A stretch of DNA of 64,000 bases from Variibacter gotjawalensis (GTDB lineage Bacteria > Pseudomonadota > Alphaproteobacteria > Rhizobiales > Xanthobacteraceae), in assembly GCF_002355335.1 (NCBI RefSeq), contig NZ_AP014946.1, positions 1,379,501 to 1,443,500 on the forward strand, read 5' to 3'. Both the position numbers and the translations under genes were made by a program. Positions 1 to 9,115 of this stretch are shown here, piece after piece. The first letter of the stretch is position 1. Each line of letters begins with the position of its first letter. The notes beneath the pieces are model-generated. The model saw only the letters and a list, made by a program, of their open reading frames with translations, was not told where the DNA came from and did no database searches.

Positions 1-333
1 CGCGCGTCTCCTCCTGCACAAGCCCGATATCGTCGTGATGGACGAGTCGACCTCCGCGCTCGATACGAAGAGCCAGAACGAGCTCCTCACGCGGCTCAAC
101 GAACGCATGCCCGACATGGCGCTGATCAGCGTCGGCCACCGTGCCGAGCTCGAGATGTTCCACGACCGCAAGGTCAATCTGGTGCGCAAGCGTGGCGGCG
201 CGCAGCTCGAAGACGAAGACAAGGCGGACGACATGCCAATCGCGCGCGGAATCGATATGCTGCGCAAACTGTGGCAGCGCGCCGAGAAGGCGCAGTCCAA
301 AGCCGAGAAAAAGCCGGAGCCGAGCGGAGCAAA

Positions 334-337
<4 letters not shown>
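1..337 (+). CDS. ABC transporter ATP-binding protein, C-terminal fragment
   Basis: This is the 3' end of a gene that begins before the window; the frame is open from base 2. The visible 111 residues start just before a Walker B segment (DIVVMDESTSALD), followed by a switch-region histidine in ISVGHRAEL. That is the end of an ABC nucleotide-binding domain. After it comes a charged tail rich in Lys and Glu. The wording around the switch histidine resembles the fused permease-ATPase family related to SbmA/BacA and YddA, but the permease half is outside the window, so the subfamily is inference. The stop overlaps the next gene's start (ATGA), so the two are probably co-transcribed. Confidence 0.8.
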
Positions 338-1008
<671 letters not shown>

Positions 1009-1011
<3 letters not shown>

Positions 1012-1113
1012 CCCGGATGAGCGAGGCGCAGACGAGCGATATCCGGGGGTCTTAGCCCGACGTGAATGATGGCCCCGGATGTCGCGGCGCTACGCGCCGC
1101 TCATCCGGGCTAC
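1009..1113. repeat. palindromic intergenic repeat, family A, copy 1
   Basis: It starts with TAGCCCGGATGAGC and ends with the inverse CATCCGGGCTAC. Inner arms are ATATCCGGGGG and CCCCGGATGTCG, and a small GCGGCGC-tacg-GCGCCGC-type hairpin lies near 1094. A second copy with the same ends is at 4026-4141. Both copies sit in 3' regions between convergent genes. Its first three bases form the stop codon of the upstream hydrolase gene. Confidence 0.75.
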
Positions 1114-1136
1114 AGACGCGGGCATTCCCAAAGAAA

Positions 1137-1172
1137 AACGTGGATGGCCCGCATGAAGCGGGCCATGACGGA
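1137..1172. repeat. partial intergenic repeat, family B (right half)
   Basis: The sequence contains ACGTGGATGGCCCGCATGAAGC followed by GGGCCATGACGG. This matches the right half of the complete family B elements at 9004, 26319 and 32292; the left half is absent here. It lies just beyond the stop codon of the dihydropyrimidinase gene, in the 3' region shared by two convergent genes. Confidence 0.7.
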
Positions 1173-1180
1173 GTTCCAAA

Positions 1181-2644
1181 TCAACGCAGCTTCGCGCCGA
1201 AATTCCGCTTCGGATCGAACTCCTGCGTCGCGCGGCCGAACGGTTCCGCCGCCTTGCCGCCCTTGCGCGGCAGAAACTGTCCCGAACCCGGCTTCGCGTG
1301 CAGCTTTTCGTCCGCGACCAGAACTTCGCCGCGCAGCAGGACGGTGGTCGGCCAGCCTTTCACAGTGCGGCCCTTCCACGGCGTGTAGCCGGATTTGTCC
1401 TTCACCATCTTGTCCGTGAAGGTGACGCTCTTCTTCGGATCCCAGATCGCGATGTCGGCGTCGGAGCCGATCGCGATCGTGCCCTTCTTCGGATAGAGGT
1501 TGTAAATCTTCGCCGGATTGGTCGACGTCCACTCGACGAATTTCGACGCATCGAAGCGGCCGTTCGACACCATCTCGTTGAACACCATCGGGAGACGGCC
1601 TTCGTAGCCCGGCATGCCGTTCGGCACCTGCTTGAACGTCGCCTTAGTCCCGCCCATCAATTTGCCGGTCTCGTTGAAGGCATACGGCGCGTGGTCGGAC
1701 GAGATCAGCTGCAGATCGCCGAGCGACAAAGCTTGCCACAGCGCCTCCTGGTCCGACGCATTGCGTGCCGGCGGCGAGAACATCCACTTGCGCCCTTCGA
1801 CGCCCGGCTTGTCGAGCTGCTCTTTGGTGAGAAACAGATATTGCGGGCACGTCTCGGCGAACACTTTCAGACCCTCGCCGCGATAGTGGCGGATCACCTG
1901 CGCGCCCTCGGCGGTCGAGACGTGGAAGATCATGATCGGCTGATCGACCAGCGCCGCGCAGGCGACCAGACGATGGAACGCTTCCGGCTCGCACAGGCGC
2001 GGATGCGAAATGCCGTGGAATTTCGGCGCCACGTAGCCATGCTTGACGAGGCGCTTGCCCATCCACGAGACCATGCCGTGGTTCTCGGCATGCACGCAGA
2101 CCATCGCCTTGTTGTCGCGCGCCGCCTGCAGCACATCGAGCAGCTGCTCGTCGTCGACGCGCAGACGGTCGTAAGTCATGAACACTTTCAGCGACGAATG
2201 GCCGGCCTTCACCAGCGGCGGAACTTCCTTCTCAAGCACTTCCGGGCGCGGATCGGCGAGGATCATATGGAACGCGTAGTCGATCACGGCGCCGCGTTCG
2301 GCAAGCTCGTGATATTCCTCGACGACAGTCTTCAGCGACATCCCGACATGCTGAGCCGCGAACGAGATCACCGTCGTCGTGCCGCCATGCGCCGCCGCCG
2401 TGGTGGCGCTCTGGAATGTGTCGGCGTTCATCTTGCCGGAGGCGGAGAGCTGCTCGATATGCCCGTGCGCATCGACGCCGCCCGGCAGCACCAGCTTGCC
2501 GCGCGCGTCGATTTCCTTTTTGCCCTTGTCGAGCCCGAGACCAATTGCCGCGATCGTCTCGCCGCGAATGCCGACGTCAGCCTTCATGCTGTCGGTCGCG
2601 GTGACGACGGTTCCGCCGCGGATGACGAGATCGAAAGGCTGCAT
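1181..2644 (-). CDS. hydA: dihydropyrimidinase / D-hydantoinase
   Basis: A 487-residue cyclic amidohydrolase, normal length for hydantoinases, which open the ring of dihydropyrimidines or 5-substituted hydantoins to N-carbamoyl amino acids. Visible metal-site elements are GGVDAHGHIEQ (H-x-H), SSLKVFMTYDR (the lysine usually carboxylated), HAENHGM, FHVSTAEGA and the aspartate in SSDHAPY. No N-carbamoyl amidohydrolase gene is adjacent. Its divergent neighbour is a CoA-transferase, so it may belong to a wider catabolic set. Exact substrate, whether reductive pyrimidine catabolism or hydantoin, cannot be read from the sequence. Confidence 0.88.
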   Translation of the reverse strand: MQPFDLVIRGGTVVTATDSMKADVGIRGETIAAIGLGLDKGKKEIDARGKLVLPGGVDAHGHIEQLSASGKMNADTFQSATTAAAHGGTTTVISFAAQHVGMSLKTVVEEYHELAERGAVIDYAFHMILADPRPEVLEKEVPPLVKAGHSSLKVFMTYDRLRVDDEQLLDVLQAARDNKAMVCVHAENHGMVSWMGKRLVKHGYVAPKFHGISHPRLCEPEAFHRLVACAALVDQPIMIFHVSTAEGAQVIRHYRGEGLKVFAETCPQYLFLTKEQLDKPGVEGRKWMFSPPARNASDQEALWQALSLGDLQLISSDHAPYAFNETGKLMGGTKATFKQVPNGMPGYEGRLPMVFNEMVSNGRFDASKFVEWTSTNPAKIYNLYPKKGTIAIGSDADIAIWDPKKSVTFTDKMVKDKSGYTPWKGRTVKGWPTTVLLRGEVLVADEKLHAKPGSGQFLPRKGGKAAEPFGRATQEFDPKRNFGAKLR

Positions 2645-2794
2645 GCGTTCTTCTCCGAAAAGTGCTGGTCTGGCGCCATATCATAGCGGCACCGGCGAGC
2701 AAGGCGATTCTTCCGTGAGGCGAAAAGTTTCGCGGCCGCGCAGCCTTGCGCTACGCTCGGCATTCGCCGCGGGCGCCAACAAGAACAAGAAGCG
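2645..2794. other. divergent promoter region of hydA and the CoA-transferase gene
   Basis: A 150-base gap with both neighbouring genes reading outward, so it must hold both promoters. No clear palindrome, sigma-54 or EcfG element was found by eye. Confidence 0.4.
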
Positions 2795-4021
2795 ATGCAA
2801 GAACAGATGACAGGGACGAGCAACGCAGCCAAGGCCACCGGGCCGCTCGCCGGGGTGAAAATCCTCGATCTGACGCACGTTCTGCTCGGGCCGCTCGGCA
2901 CCATGATCTGCGGCGATTTCGGTGCCGACATCATCAAAGTGGAGTCAGCCGAAGGCGACACGCTGCGCGCCACCGGCATCATGCGCAATCCCGGCATGGG
3001 CGCAGCATTCTTGCAGGCGAACCGCAACAAGCGCTCGATCGTGATTGATCTGAAGAAGCCGGAAGGCGCCGCGATTTTGCGTGAACTGATCAAGGACGCG
3101 GATATTTTCGTTCACTCGATGCGCGCTGCCGCCGTGCGCCGTCTCGGTTTCTCCTACGATGACGTGAAGGCGATCAATCCGCGCCTTATCTATTGTGCGG
3201 CGATCGGCTTCGGCACCAAGGGTCCGCATGCGGACCGCCCGGCTTACGACGACATCATTCAGGGTGAGGCGGGCGTCATCGGAGCCGAGCTCGCGCTCAC
3301 GGGCGCGCCGCGTTTCGCCTCATCGCTGATCGCCGACAAGACCGTCGGCCTCACCGTCGCTTACGCGCTGATGGCGGCGCTCTATGCGCGCGAGAAATCC
3401 GGCAAGGGGCAGGCGATCGAAATCCCGATGTTCGAGACCATGGTGCAGTTCTCCATGATGGAGCATCTCGCCGGCATGGTGTTCGAGCCGAGCCAAGGCC
3501 CGGTCGGCCATATGCGTATTCGCGGACGCAGAGCCTTTGCGACGCGCGATGGCCATGTCTGCATCCTGGCTTACACGGATCGCCACTGGCGCGCGCTGTT
3601 CCCGGTCTTCGGTCATCCGGAATTCGTCGCCGATCCGCGCTACGTCAACGCCGTCGAGCGGCAGAAGCGCATGGGCGAACTCTACGACATGATCGAAAAG
3701 AACGTCGCGCAGATGAGCACGGAAGACTGCCTCGCCGTGATGACGAAGGCGGACATCCCGTGCGGCAAGGTCAACCGCATCGAGGACTTGATTGAAGAGC
3801 CGCACGCCAAAGCTGTCGGCTTGTTCCAGGATATCGATCACCCGAGCGAAGGCCGCATTCGTAACGTGCGCCCGGCCGTCGAGTTCTCCGATACGCCCGC
3901 GCAGCTGCGCACACCGGCGCCGCGCCTCGGCGAACATACGCGCGATGTGTTGCGCGAGGCCGGCTATGCAGACGCCGACGTCGAGAGTTTGATTGCGGCG
4001 GGTGTCGTGAAGGCGGGGTAG
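2795..4021 (+). CDS. CaiB/BaiF (family III) CoA-transferase
   Basis: A 408-residue family III CoA-transferase, which moves CoA between acyl groups through an aspartyl-CoA anhydride. Family features are the N-terminal LAGVKILDLTHVLLGPLG, FGADIIKVE, NKRSIVIDLKKPEG, and PAYDDIIQGEAGV, which holds the candidate catalytic aspartate. The C-terminal part (TPAPRLGEHTRDVL) is also typical. The gene is divergent from the dihydropyrimidinase and convergent with the GMC oxidoreductase, with a repeat between the convergent stops. The acyl substrate is unknown. Start ATG 2795 is the first in frame after the divergent promoter region; ATG 2807 is a possible alternative. Confidence 0.88.
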   Translation: MQEQMTGTSNAAKATGPLAGVKILDLTHVLLGPLGTMICGDFGADIIKVESAEGDTLRATGIMRNPGMGAAFLQANRNKRSIVIDLKKPEGAAILRELIKDADIFVHSMRAAAVRRLGFSYDDVKAINPRLIYCAAIGFGTKGPHADRPAYDDIIQGEAGVIGAELALTGAPRFASSLIADKTVGLTVAYALMAALYAREKSGKGQAIEIPMFETMVQFSMMEHLAGMVFEPSQGPVGHMRIRGRRAFATRDGHVCILAYTDRHWRALFPVFGHPEFVADPRYVNAVERQKRMGELYDMIEKNVAQMSTEDCLAVMTKADIPCGKVNRIEDLIEEPHAKAVGLFQDIDHPSEGRIRNVRPAVEFSDTPAQLRTPAPRLGEHTRDVLREAGYADADVESLIAAGVVKAG

Positions 4022-4025
4022 AGCG

Positions 4026-4141
4026 TAGCCCGGATGAGCCTGACGCGAAGCGTCGGGCGACATCCGGGGAGCGCGCTCACGACGAATTCGCGGATGTCGT
4101 TCGGCACGCGCGCTGCGCCCGGCCTCACTCATCCGGGCTAC
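4026..4141. repeat. palindromic intergenic repeat, family A, copy 2
   Basis: It begins TAGCCCGGATGAGCC and ends CTCATCCGGGCTAC, with inner arms GACATCCGGGG and GCGGATGTCG. This is the same arrangement as the copy at 1009-1113. It fills the gap between the convergent stops of the CoA-transferase and the GMC oxidoreductase, where it may form a bidirectional terminator or mRNA-stabilising hairpin (inference). Confidence 0.75.
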
Positions 4142-4143
4142 GG

Positions 4144-5736
4144 TCAGTGACCGAGCACCAAACTCGCGCCTTTCTCACCGATCATCAACGACGCCGCATT
4201 CGTATTCGCCGACGTCACCTTCGGCATCACGGACGCGTCGATCACGCGCAAGCCAGAGACGCCGCGCACACGCAATTCCGGATCGACCACGGCGCGATCG
4301 TCGCGGCCCATCCGGCATGTGCCGACCGGGTGGAACACGGTGCCGCCGGTCTTCTGCGCGAAATCGAGAATCTTCTCATCGCTGTCGAATTCCGATCCGG
4401 GCACGACCTCGCGCGTCCACACATCCTTGAACGCCGGCTGGCGATAAATCTCCCGCAGCATCTTGATGCCTTCAACCAGCGTCTTGCGATCGATCTCCTC
4501 GGAAAGATAACGCGGCTCGATCATCGGGTCGGCAAGCGGGTCGTTCGAGCGAATCTGCAAACGTCCGCGCGAGGCCGGATGGCATTGCCAAGCCGCCGCC
4601 GTGAAGCCCGAATACTTGTGCAACGGCGTGCCCGGTTTATCGACCGAGAGCGGCATCACGTTGAACTGAATGTCCGGCCGCCCGCCGACCGCATGCTTGG
4701 TGCAAGCCGCGCCGCCGACTTGACCGGCGCCGACCGTCAGCGGGCCGGAGCCTTTGACAAGCCATTCGAAGCCCATCTGCGCAAGCTTGATCGGATTGCG
4801 CACATCATTGTTGAGCGAAATCTTATCGCGCAATTCGACGATCGTGCGCGCCTGATAGTGATCCTGCAGGTTCTCGCCGACCTCCGGCGCATCCGCGACG
4901 ACATCGACGCCGTGCTTTTTCAGCAAGTCGGCGGGGCCGACGCCGGAAAGTTGCAATATCTGCGGTGACTGCAGCGAGCCGGACGAGAGGATGACTTCGC
5001 GCTCCGCTCGCACAATCTCGCGCCGCCCGTCCGCGAGCAATTCGACGCCGAGCGCGCGGCCCTTCTCGAAGACGACGCGCGCGACATGCGTCTGCGTCAT
5101 CAGCGTGAGGTTCTGTCGCGGCAGCGCCGGGTGCAGGAATGCGACGGCCGACGACGAACGCCAGCGATCGCTGATCGACAGCGCATAAGCGCCGACACCG
5201 TAAGTCGTGTCGCCGTTGAAATCCGTGTTCGCCGGCAGCCCCCATTGCTGCGCGGCCGACAGCCACGCGCGGCACATCGGGTGATCGTTGCGCAGCTGTG
5301 AGACATCGAGCGTGCCATGCGCGCCGTGATACTGACTCTCAGCGCCGCGAAAACGTTCGAGCTTGCGAAAGTAGGGGAGCACGTCGCGATAGCCCCAGCC
5401 GTCCGCGCCGAGCTTTTCCCAATCGTCGAAATCGTCGTGCTGCCCGCGAATGAAGATCAGCCCGTTGATCGAACTCGAGCCGCCGACCACACGCCCGCGC
5501 GGCCAGATGATGCCGCGCCCGCCGGTGGTTTCGCTCGGCTCCGTCGTGAAGCTGCGCGAGAAGCGATTGTCGTAGACCGAGCGATAGAAGCCGATCGGAA
5601 TCTTCAGCCAGAAATTCTTGTCCGGCCCGCCGGCTTCGATCACCAGCACGCGCGTCGCCGGATCGGCGGAGAGCCGGTTGGCGAGCACGCAGCCCGCCGA
5701 ACCGGCCCCGACGATGATGTAGTCATACGTTTTCAT
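4144..5736 (-). CDS. GMC-family FAD-dependent oxidoreductase (choline dehydrogenase-like)
   Basis: A 530-residue glucose-methanol-choline oxidoreductase. The N-terminal FAD-binding fold is YDYIIVGAGSAGCVLANRL, followed by VLVIEAGG. The GMC signature region WPRGRVVGGSSSINGLIFIRG is present, and the C-terminal active-site part reads GTVFHPVGTCRMG with a later N in TSANTNAASLMIGEK. These flavoproteins oxidise alcohols. Despite the usual label for this family, nothing here identifies choline as the substrate, and no betaine-aldehyde dehydrogenase is adjacent. It lies downstream of an SsuABC-like importer on the same strand, separated by 130 bases containing a GC-rich repeat. Confidence 0.85.
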   Translation of the reverse strand: MKTYDYIIVGAGSAGCVLANRLSADPATRVLVIEAGGPDKNFWLKIPIGFYRSVYDNRFSRSFTTEPSETTGGRGIIWPRGRVVGGSSSINGLIFIRGQHDDFDDWEKLGADGWGYRDVLPYFRKLERFRGAESQYHGAHGTLDVSQLRNDHPMCRAWLSAAQQWGLPANTDFNGDTTYGVGAYALSISDRWRSSSAVAFLHPALPRQNLTLMTQTHVARVVFEKGRALGVELLADGRREIVRAEREVILSSGSLQSPQILQLSGVGPADLLKKHGVDVVADAPEVGENLQDHYQARTIVELRDKISLNNDVRNPIKLAQMGFEWLVKGSGPLTVGAGQVGGAACTKHAVGGRPDIQFNVMPLSVDKPGTPLHKYSGFTAAAWQCHPASRGRLQIRSNDPLADPMIEPRYLSEEIDRKTLVEGIKMLREIYRQPAFKDVWTREVVPGSEFDSDEKILDFAQKTGGTVFHPVGTCRMGRDDRAVVDPELRVRGVSGLRVIDASVMPKVTSANTNAASLMIGEKGASLVLGH

Positions 5737-5773
5737 CCGATCCTCACACGCGAGTGCTGCGGCTCAAGCGCTC

Positions 5774-5845
5774 CCCTCCATCCCATTCGCTCTTGCGAAT
5801 GGTGGGGAGGGGTCGGGGGTGGGGGGCTTTCGAGCCCAGCCGCCA
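5774..5845. repeat. GC-rich intergenic repeat related to family E
   Basis: The segment contains CTCCCCTCCATCCC and, after CATTCGCTCTTGCGAATGGTG, the near-inverse GGGGAGGGG, then a G-rich run. It forms a strong hairpin between the GMC oxidoreductase start and the stop of the upstream substrate-binding protein gene. It resembles the larger element at 21819-21920. Confidence 0.5.
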
Positions 5846-5866
5846 GGCAGTGCCTGGCTGCAAAGC

Positions 5867-6868
5867 TCAACCCTTCATCGCCGCGATATAGATCGACGGA
5901 TCGAAGTAATCCTTCGCCGGAACAGCGTTGCTGATCTTGGCGAAGCCGACATAAAAATCGGTCACCTGCTGCAGCCAGCCCGTGACGGTGCCGTCCGCGA
6001 ACATCTTGCTCCAGTCCGCATTGGAGAAAACTTTCTGACCTTGATACTGCTCTTTGATGTCGGCGATCGGCACCTGCGGGTAATGCTTCTGCTGCAGGAA
6101 CGCGAGCGCCTCGTCGGTCTTGCCGAGCAGCATGTCGTTGCCTTCGCCCCACGCTTTGACGACGCGCGCGAGCACGTCCTTCTTCTTGGCGTGGAAGTCG
6201 TTGCTCGCTGCCCAGCCCGAAATGATCGCGGCCTTCGGGTAATAAGCCGAGGCATCGACGAGCTTCTTTGCGCCCGGCGTCTTGTCGCGCACCGGAATGT
6301 TGAACGGCACCCACAGCGCGACCGCCGGCACCGCGCCGGAGATGAACGACGTCACGGCCTCCGTCATGCGCTGGTTGACGATGTCGACATCGCTCGGGTT
6401 GATGCCGTTGGCGCGCAGCGCCGTGTCGAGAAACACATGCGCGGTCGTGCCGGTCGTCGTCGCGATGCGCTTACCCTTGAGGTCGGCGAACGTCTTGATG
6501 CCTTGATCCTCGCGCACCCAAAGCTGCGCGGTCGCGAATTCGACAGCATTCGCCATGAACATCTTGCCTTGGCCGCGCGCTGGGAAGTTCGAGATGACGG
6601 CGCCGGTGGAGAGCATGTCCAGGCTGCCGCCGACCATCGCCTGGAAAAGTTCGAGGCCGGTGGTGAACTGCTTGAAGTCGGGCTCCAGCCCGTGCTTGCT
6701 CCAAGCGCCGAGGTGGTCGGCGAGCCACATCTGCCCGTCGACCGCGAGCGTGTGCAGATAGCCGACGCGGATCTTCTCCTTCGCCTGCGCGATCGCCGGC
6801 ATCGGCAATGCCGAAGCGGCCGCGAGTGCTGCGGTCGATTGCAGAACGTCACGTCTCGTGATCGTCAT
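5867..6868 (-). CDS. SsuA/TauA-like (NMT1) ABC transporter substrate-binding protein
   Basis: A 333-residue periplasmic binding protein. The start at 6868 gives MTITRRDVLQ followed by a hydrophobic segment ending MPAIAQA, a signal peptide with twin arginines (Tat-like), and has GGGAGGGAG nine bases upstream; the longer frame does not. The mature part has NMT1/SsuA-type features: IRVGYLHTLAVDGQMWLAD, GSLDMLSTGA and DLKGKRIATTTGTTAHVFLD. Relatives bind sulfonates, nitrate, taurine or pyrimidine precursors. It precedes nothing but the GMC gene and follows its own ATPase and permease genes, so this is a complete importer. Ligand unknown. Confidence 0.85.
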   Translation of the reverse strand: MTITRRDVLQSTAALAAASALPMPAIAQAKEKIRVGYLHTLAVDGQMWLADHLGAWSKHGLEPDFKQFTTGLELFQAMVGGSLDMLSTGAVISNFPARGQGKMFMANAVEFATAQLWVREDQGIKTFADLKGKRIATTTGTTAHVFLDTALRANGINPSDVDIVNQRMTEAVTSFISGAVPAVALWVPFNIPVRDKTPGAKKLVDASAYYPKAAIISGWAASNDFHAKKKDVLARVVKAWGEGNDMLLGKTDEALAFLQQKHYPQVPIADIKEQYQGQKVFSNADWSKMFADGTVTGWLQQVTDFYVGFAKISNAVPAKDYFDPSIYIAAMKG

Positions 6869-6887
6869 GGGTTCTCCCTCCCGTTTC

Positions 6888-7694
6888 TTATTCTGCGAAA
6901 GCCGCGCGTTGTTGTGCCTGCGCGGCATATTCTTGCATGACGCATTCGCGAATGTGCGAACGCAATTCACCAAATTCCTTCGACTCGTGCAGCGATTCTT
7001 CTCTCGGATACGCGAACGGCACCGTTACGATCTCGCGGATGCGCGTCGGCCGTGCCGTCATGATGACGATGCGCGACGAGAGGTAGAGCGCCTCCTCGAC
7101 CGAATGCGTGATCAGCATCACGGTCTTGCCTTCGGTCTGCAGTACTTTCAGCAGCAAATCCTGCATCGCGCTCCGCGTCTGCGCATCGAGCGCGCCGAAC
7201 GGCTCGTCCATCAGCAGAAACTCCGGGCTCACCGCGTAGGCTCGCGCGAGCGCAAGGCGTTGTCGCATGCCGCCCGAGATCGTATGCGGCCAAGCGTCGG
7301 CGAAATCCGACAAGCCCATCAGCTGCATGTAACGTTGGCAAATCTCGTCGCGCTCTTTGGCGTTCTTGCGGTTTGCCGCGAGTTTCAAACCGAACGCGAT
7401 GTTGTCTTTCACGGAGAGCCACGGGAACACGCCGTATTCCTGGAAGATCACGCCGCGATCCGGGCCGGGGCCGGGGATCGGTTTTCCGTCGAGCAGGACC
7501 TTGCCGGATGACGGCTGCACGAAACCCGCGACGACATTCATCAGCGTGGTCTTGCCGCAGCCCGACGGCCCGATGATCGAAACAAATTCGCGATCGCGGA
7601 TATCGAAGCTCACATCGTCGATGACGTTGAGGCGACCGCGCGCGGTGTCAAAACCAACCGAGACATTCTCGAACGTGATGCGCTGGCGCGTCAT
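6888..7694 (-). CDS. ABC transporter ATP-binding protein (SsuB/TauB type)
   Basis: A 268-residue cytoplasmic ATPase. Walker A is GPSGCGKTT, the signature is ISGGMRQRLALARAY, and Walker B is EFLLMDEPFGALD, followed by the switch histidine in MLITHSVEEALYL. It is typical of the nitrate/sulfonate/taurine subfamily. The ATG at 7694 overlaps the permease stop by four bases (ATGA), which decides the start; the frame is open much further upstream only because of the overlapping permease gene. It probably energises uptake together with the permease at 7691-8440 and the binding protein at 5867-6868. Confidence 0.92.
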   Translation of the reverse strand: MTRQRITFENVSVGFDTARGRLNVIDDVSFDIRDREFVSIIGPSGCGKTTLMNVVAGFVQPSSGKVLLDGKPIPGPGPDRGVIFQEYGVFPWLSVKDNIAFGLKLAANRKNAKERDEICQRYMQLMGLSDFADAWPHTISGGMRQRLALARAYAVSPEFLLMDEPFGALDAQTRSAMQDLLLKVLQTEGKTVMLITHSVEEALYLSSRIVIMTARPTRIREIVTVPFAYPREESLHESKEFGELRSHIRECVMQEYAAQAQQRAAFAE

Positions 7695-8440
7695 GCGATG
7701 CGCTCCTGCCACGCGACGAGCCGGCGCGAGAGGCGGCGCAGCGCGAAGTCCATCGTCAGCGCGATAAGGCCGATGCAGATGATGCCGACATAGATCGTAT
7801 CGAGCGCGAAGAAATTCGCCGCGTCTTGGATGAGCGCACCGAGCCCGCGTTGCGCCGCGATGAGTTCCGACGCGACGAGCGTCGCCCACGCGACGCCGAG
7901 CGCGACGCGCAGCGCGGTCAGAATATGCGGCACCGTCAGCGGCAGAATGACTTTGCGGAAGATCTCGAAATCGGTCGCGCCGAGCGTACGCGCGACGCGC
8001 ACATAGATCGGCGAGATCTGCGCGATGCCTTCGTACATCACGATCACGCCGGCGAAGAACGACGCGTAGAACAGGATGACGATCTTTGCTGTCTCCTCGA
8101 CGCCGAAGTAAACGATCACGAGCGGGATCAGCGCGATCGGCGGCAGCGCGCGGAAGAAGTTGATCACCGGATCGACGAAAGCGCGGATGTCGCTGTACCA
8201 GCCGAGCAGAAAACCGACCGGCACCGCGAGTGCGGTCCCGAGCACGACGCCGATCAGCACGCGCTGCGTCGACATTAGAATATCGTAGGGAAGGCGGCCG
8301 GTCGCGAGTTCGGCGAACCGCTGCGCGACCGCATGCGGCGCCGGCACCAGCGCGGCGTTGATCAGACCGCTGTAGTGCACCGCGTACCAAGCCGCGATGA
8401 TCAATAGCCAGGGAGCGGCGATCAGCACGCCACGACGCAT
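7691..8440 (-). CDS. ABC transporter permease (SsuC/TauC type)
   Basis: A 249-residue inner-membrane permease with about six hydrophobic segments, starting LIAAPWLLIIAAWYAV. The EAA loop, which contacts the ATPase, is in VARTLGATDFEIFRKVILP followed by a leucine-rich segment. Start 8440 (MRRGV) is chosen because GGGGGAGCGAG lies just upstream; the upstream codons in frame do not look like a signal or membrane segment. It is the first gene of the three-gene importer operon, in the order permease, ATPase, binding protein. It diverges from the DUF1304 gene, so the promoter should be in 8441-8580. Confidence 0.88.
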   Translation of the reverse strand: MRRGVLIAAPWLLIIAAWYAVHYSGLINAALVPAPHAVAQRFAELATGRLPYDILMSTQRVLIGVVLGTALAVPVGFLLGWYSDIRAFVDPVINFFRALPPIALIPLVIVYFGVEETAKIVILFYASFFAGVIVMYEGIAQISPIYVRVARTLGATDFEIFRKVILPLTVPHILTALRVALGVAWATLVASELIAAQRGLGALIQDAANFFALDTIYVGIICIGLIALTMDFALRRLSRRLVAWQERIA

Positions 8441-8580
8441 TTCGTCTCGCTCCCCCGTGTTCTTGTTTCTACTCAACATCCTATAGTCAGGCCGTGTCGC
8501 GCTCTCAAGCCAAAAGCCCTGTACGGCGGCGGTAAAACAAGCCACCATCGCGTGAAGCGAATGCGGGGAAGGAATCGCCG
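8441..8580. other. divergent promoter region of the SsuABC-like operon and the DUF1304 gene
   Basis: A 140-base gap between divergent genes. It includes an AT-richer stretch (TTCTTGTTTCTACTCAACAT) where the importer promoter may lie. No specific operator was recognised. Confidence 0.35.
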
Positions 8581-8961
8581 ATGACAATGGTTGGGAATGC
8601 GCTAGTAGCGCTGGTCGCGCTGCTGCACTTCTATTTTCTCGTCCTCGAAATGTTTCTCTGGACCAAGCCGGCGGGCCTCGCCGCCTTCAACAACACGCTC
8701 GAGAAAGCGCAGGACATGGCCGTGCTGGCCGCCAACCAGGGGCTTTATAACGGCTTCCTCGGCGCCGGCCTGATCTTCGGCCTGCTTTATCCGGCGGCTG
8801 GCCCGGCGCTGCACATCAAGACGTTCTTCCTCGTCTGCGTCTTCGTCGCCGGTGCTTACGGCGCCTACTCGACCGGCGCGATGAAGATCCTCGCGATTCA
8901 GGCGCTGCCGGCTTTCATCGCACTGCTGGTGTTGTGGATGGCGCGTCCACAGACGGCGTGA
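8581..8961 (+). CDS. DUF1304 family membrane protein
   Basis: A 126-residue protein with four hydrophobic segments: VGNALVALVALLHFYFLVLE, the GLYNGFLGAGLIFGLLY region, a segment around FFLVCVFVAGAYGAYS, and the C-terminal LPAFIALLVLWMA. The conserved blocks E-M-F-L-W and N-Q-G-L-Y-N-G-F-L-(A/G)-A-G match the DUF1304 family. Its function is unknown. It is a small integral membrane protein, monocistronic, and followed by a family B repeat. Confidence 0.85.
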   Translation: MTMVGNALVALVALLHFYFLVLEMFLWTKPAGLAAFNNTLEKAQDMAVLAANQGLYNGFLGAGLIFGLLYPAAGPALHIKTFFLVCVFVAGAYGAYSTGAMKILAIQALPAFIALLVLWMARPQTA

Positions 8962-9003
8962 CGTCTGCGCGCCACGCGTCAGCCTCGGCCGTCAATTCAT
9001 GCT

Positions 9004-9095
9004 CCGTCATGGCCCGCTTCATGCGGGCCATCCACGTCTTTCTTTACTTCAGGAAGCAAGTCGTGGATGGCCCGGACAAGCCGGGCCATGACGAC
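9004..9095. repeat. intergenic repeat, family B, complete copy 1
   Basis: The left arm is CCGTCATGGCCCGCTTCATG followed by CGGGCCATCCACG. The right arm is CGTGGATGGCCCGGACAAGC followed by CGGGCCATGACG. Each arm is itself a hairpin and the two arms are inverse to each other, giving a cruciform-like element. It lies between the convergent DUF1304 and LysR genes. Other copies are at 26319 and 32292, with a half copy at 1137. Confidence 0.8.
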
Positions 9096-9115
9096 GTTAT
9101 GCAAAGAGCGCTGCG

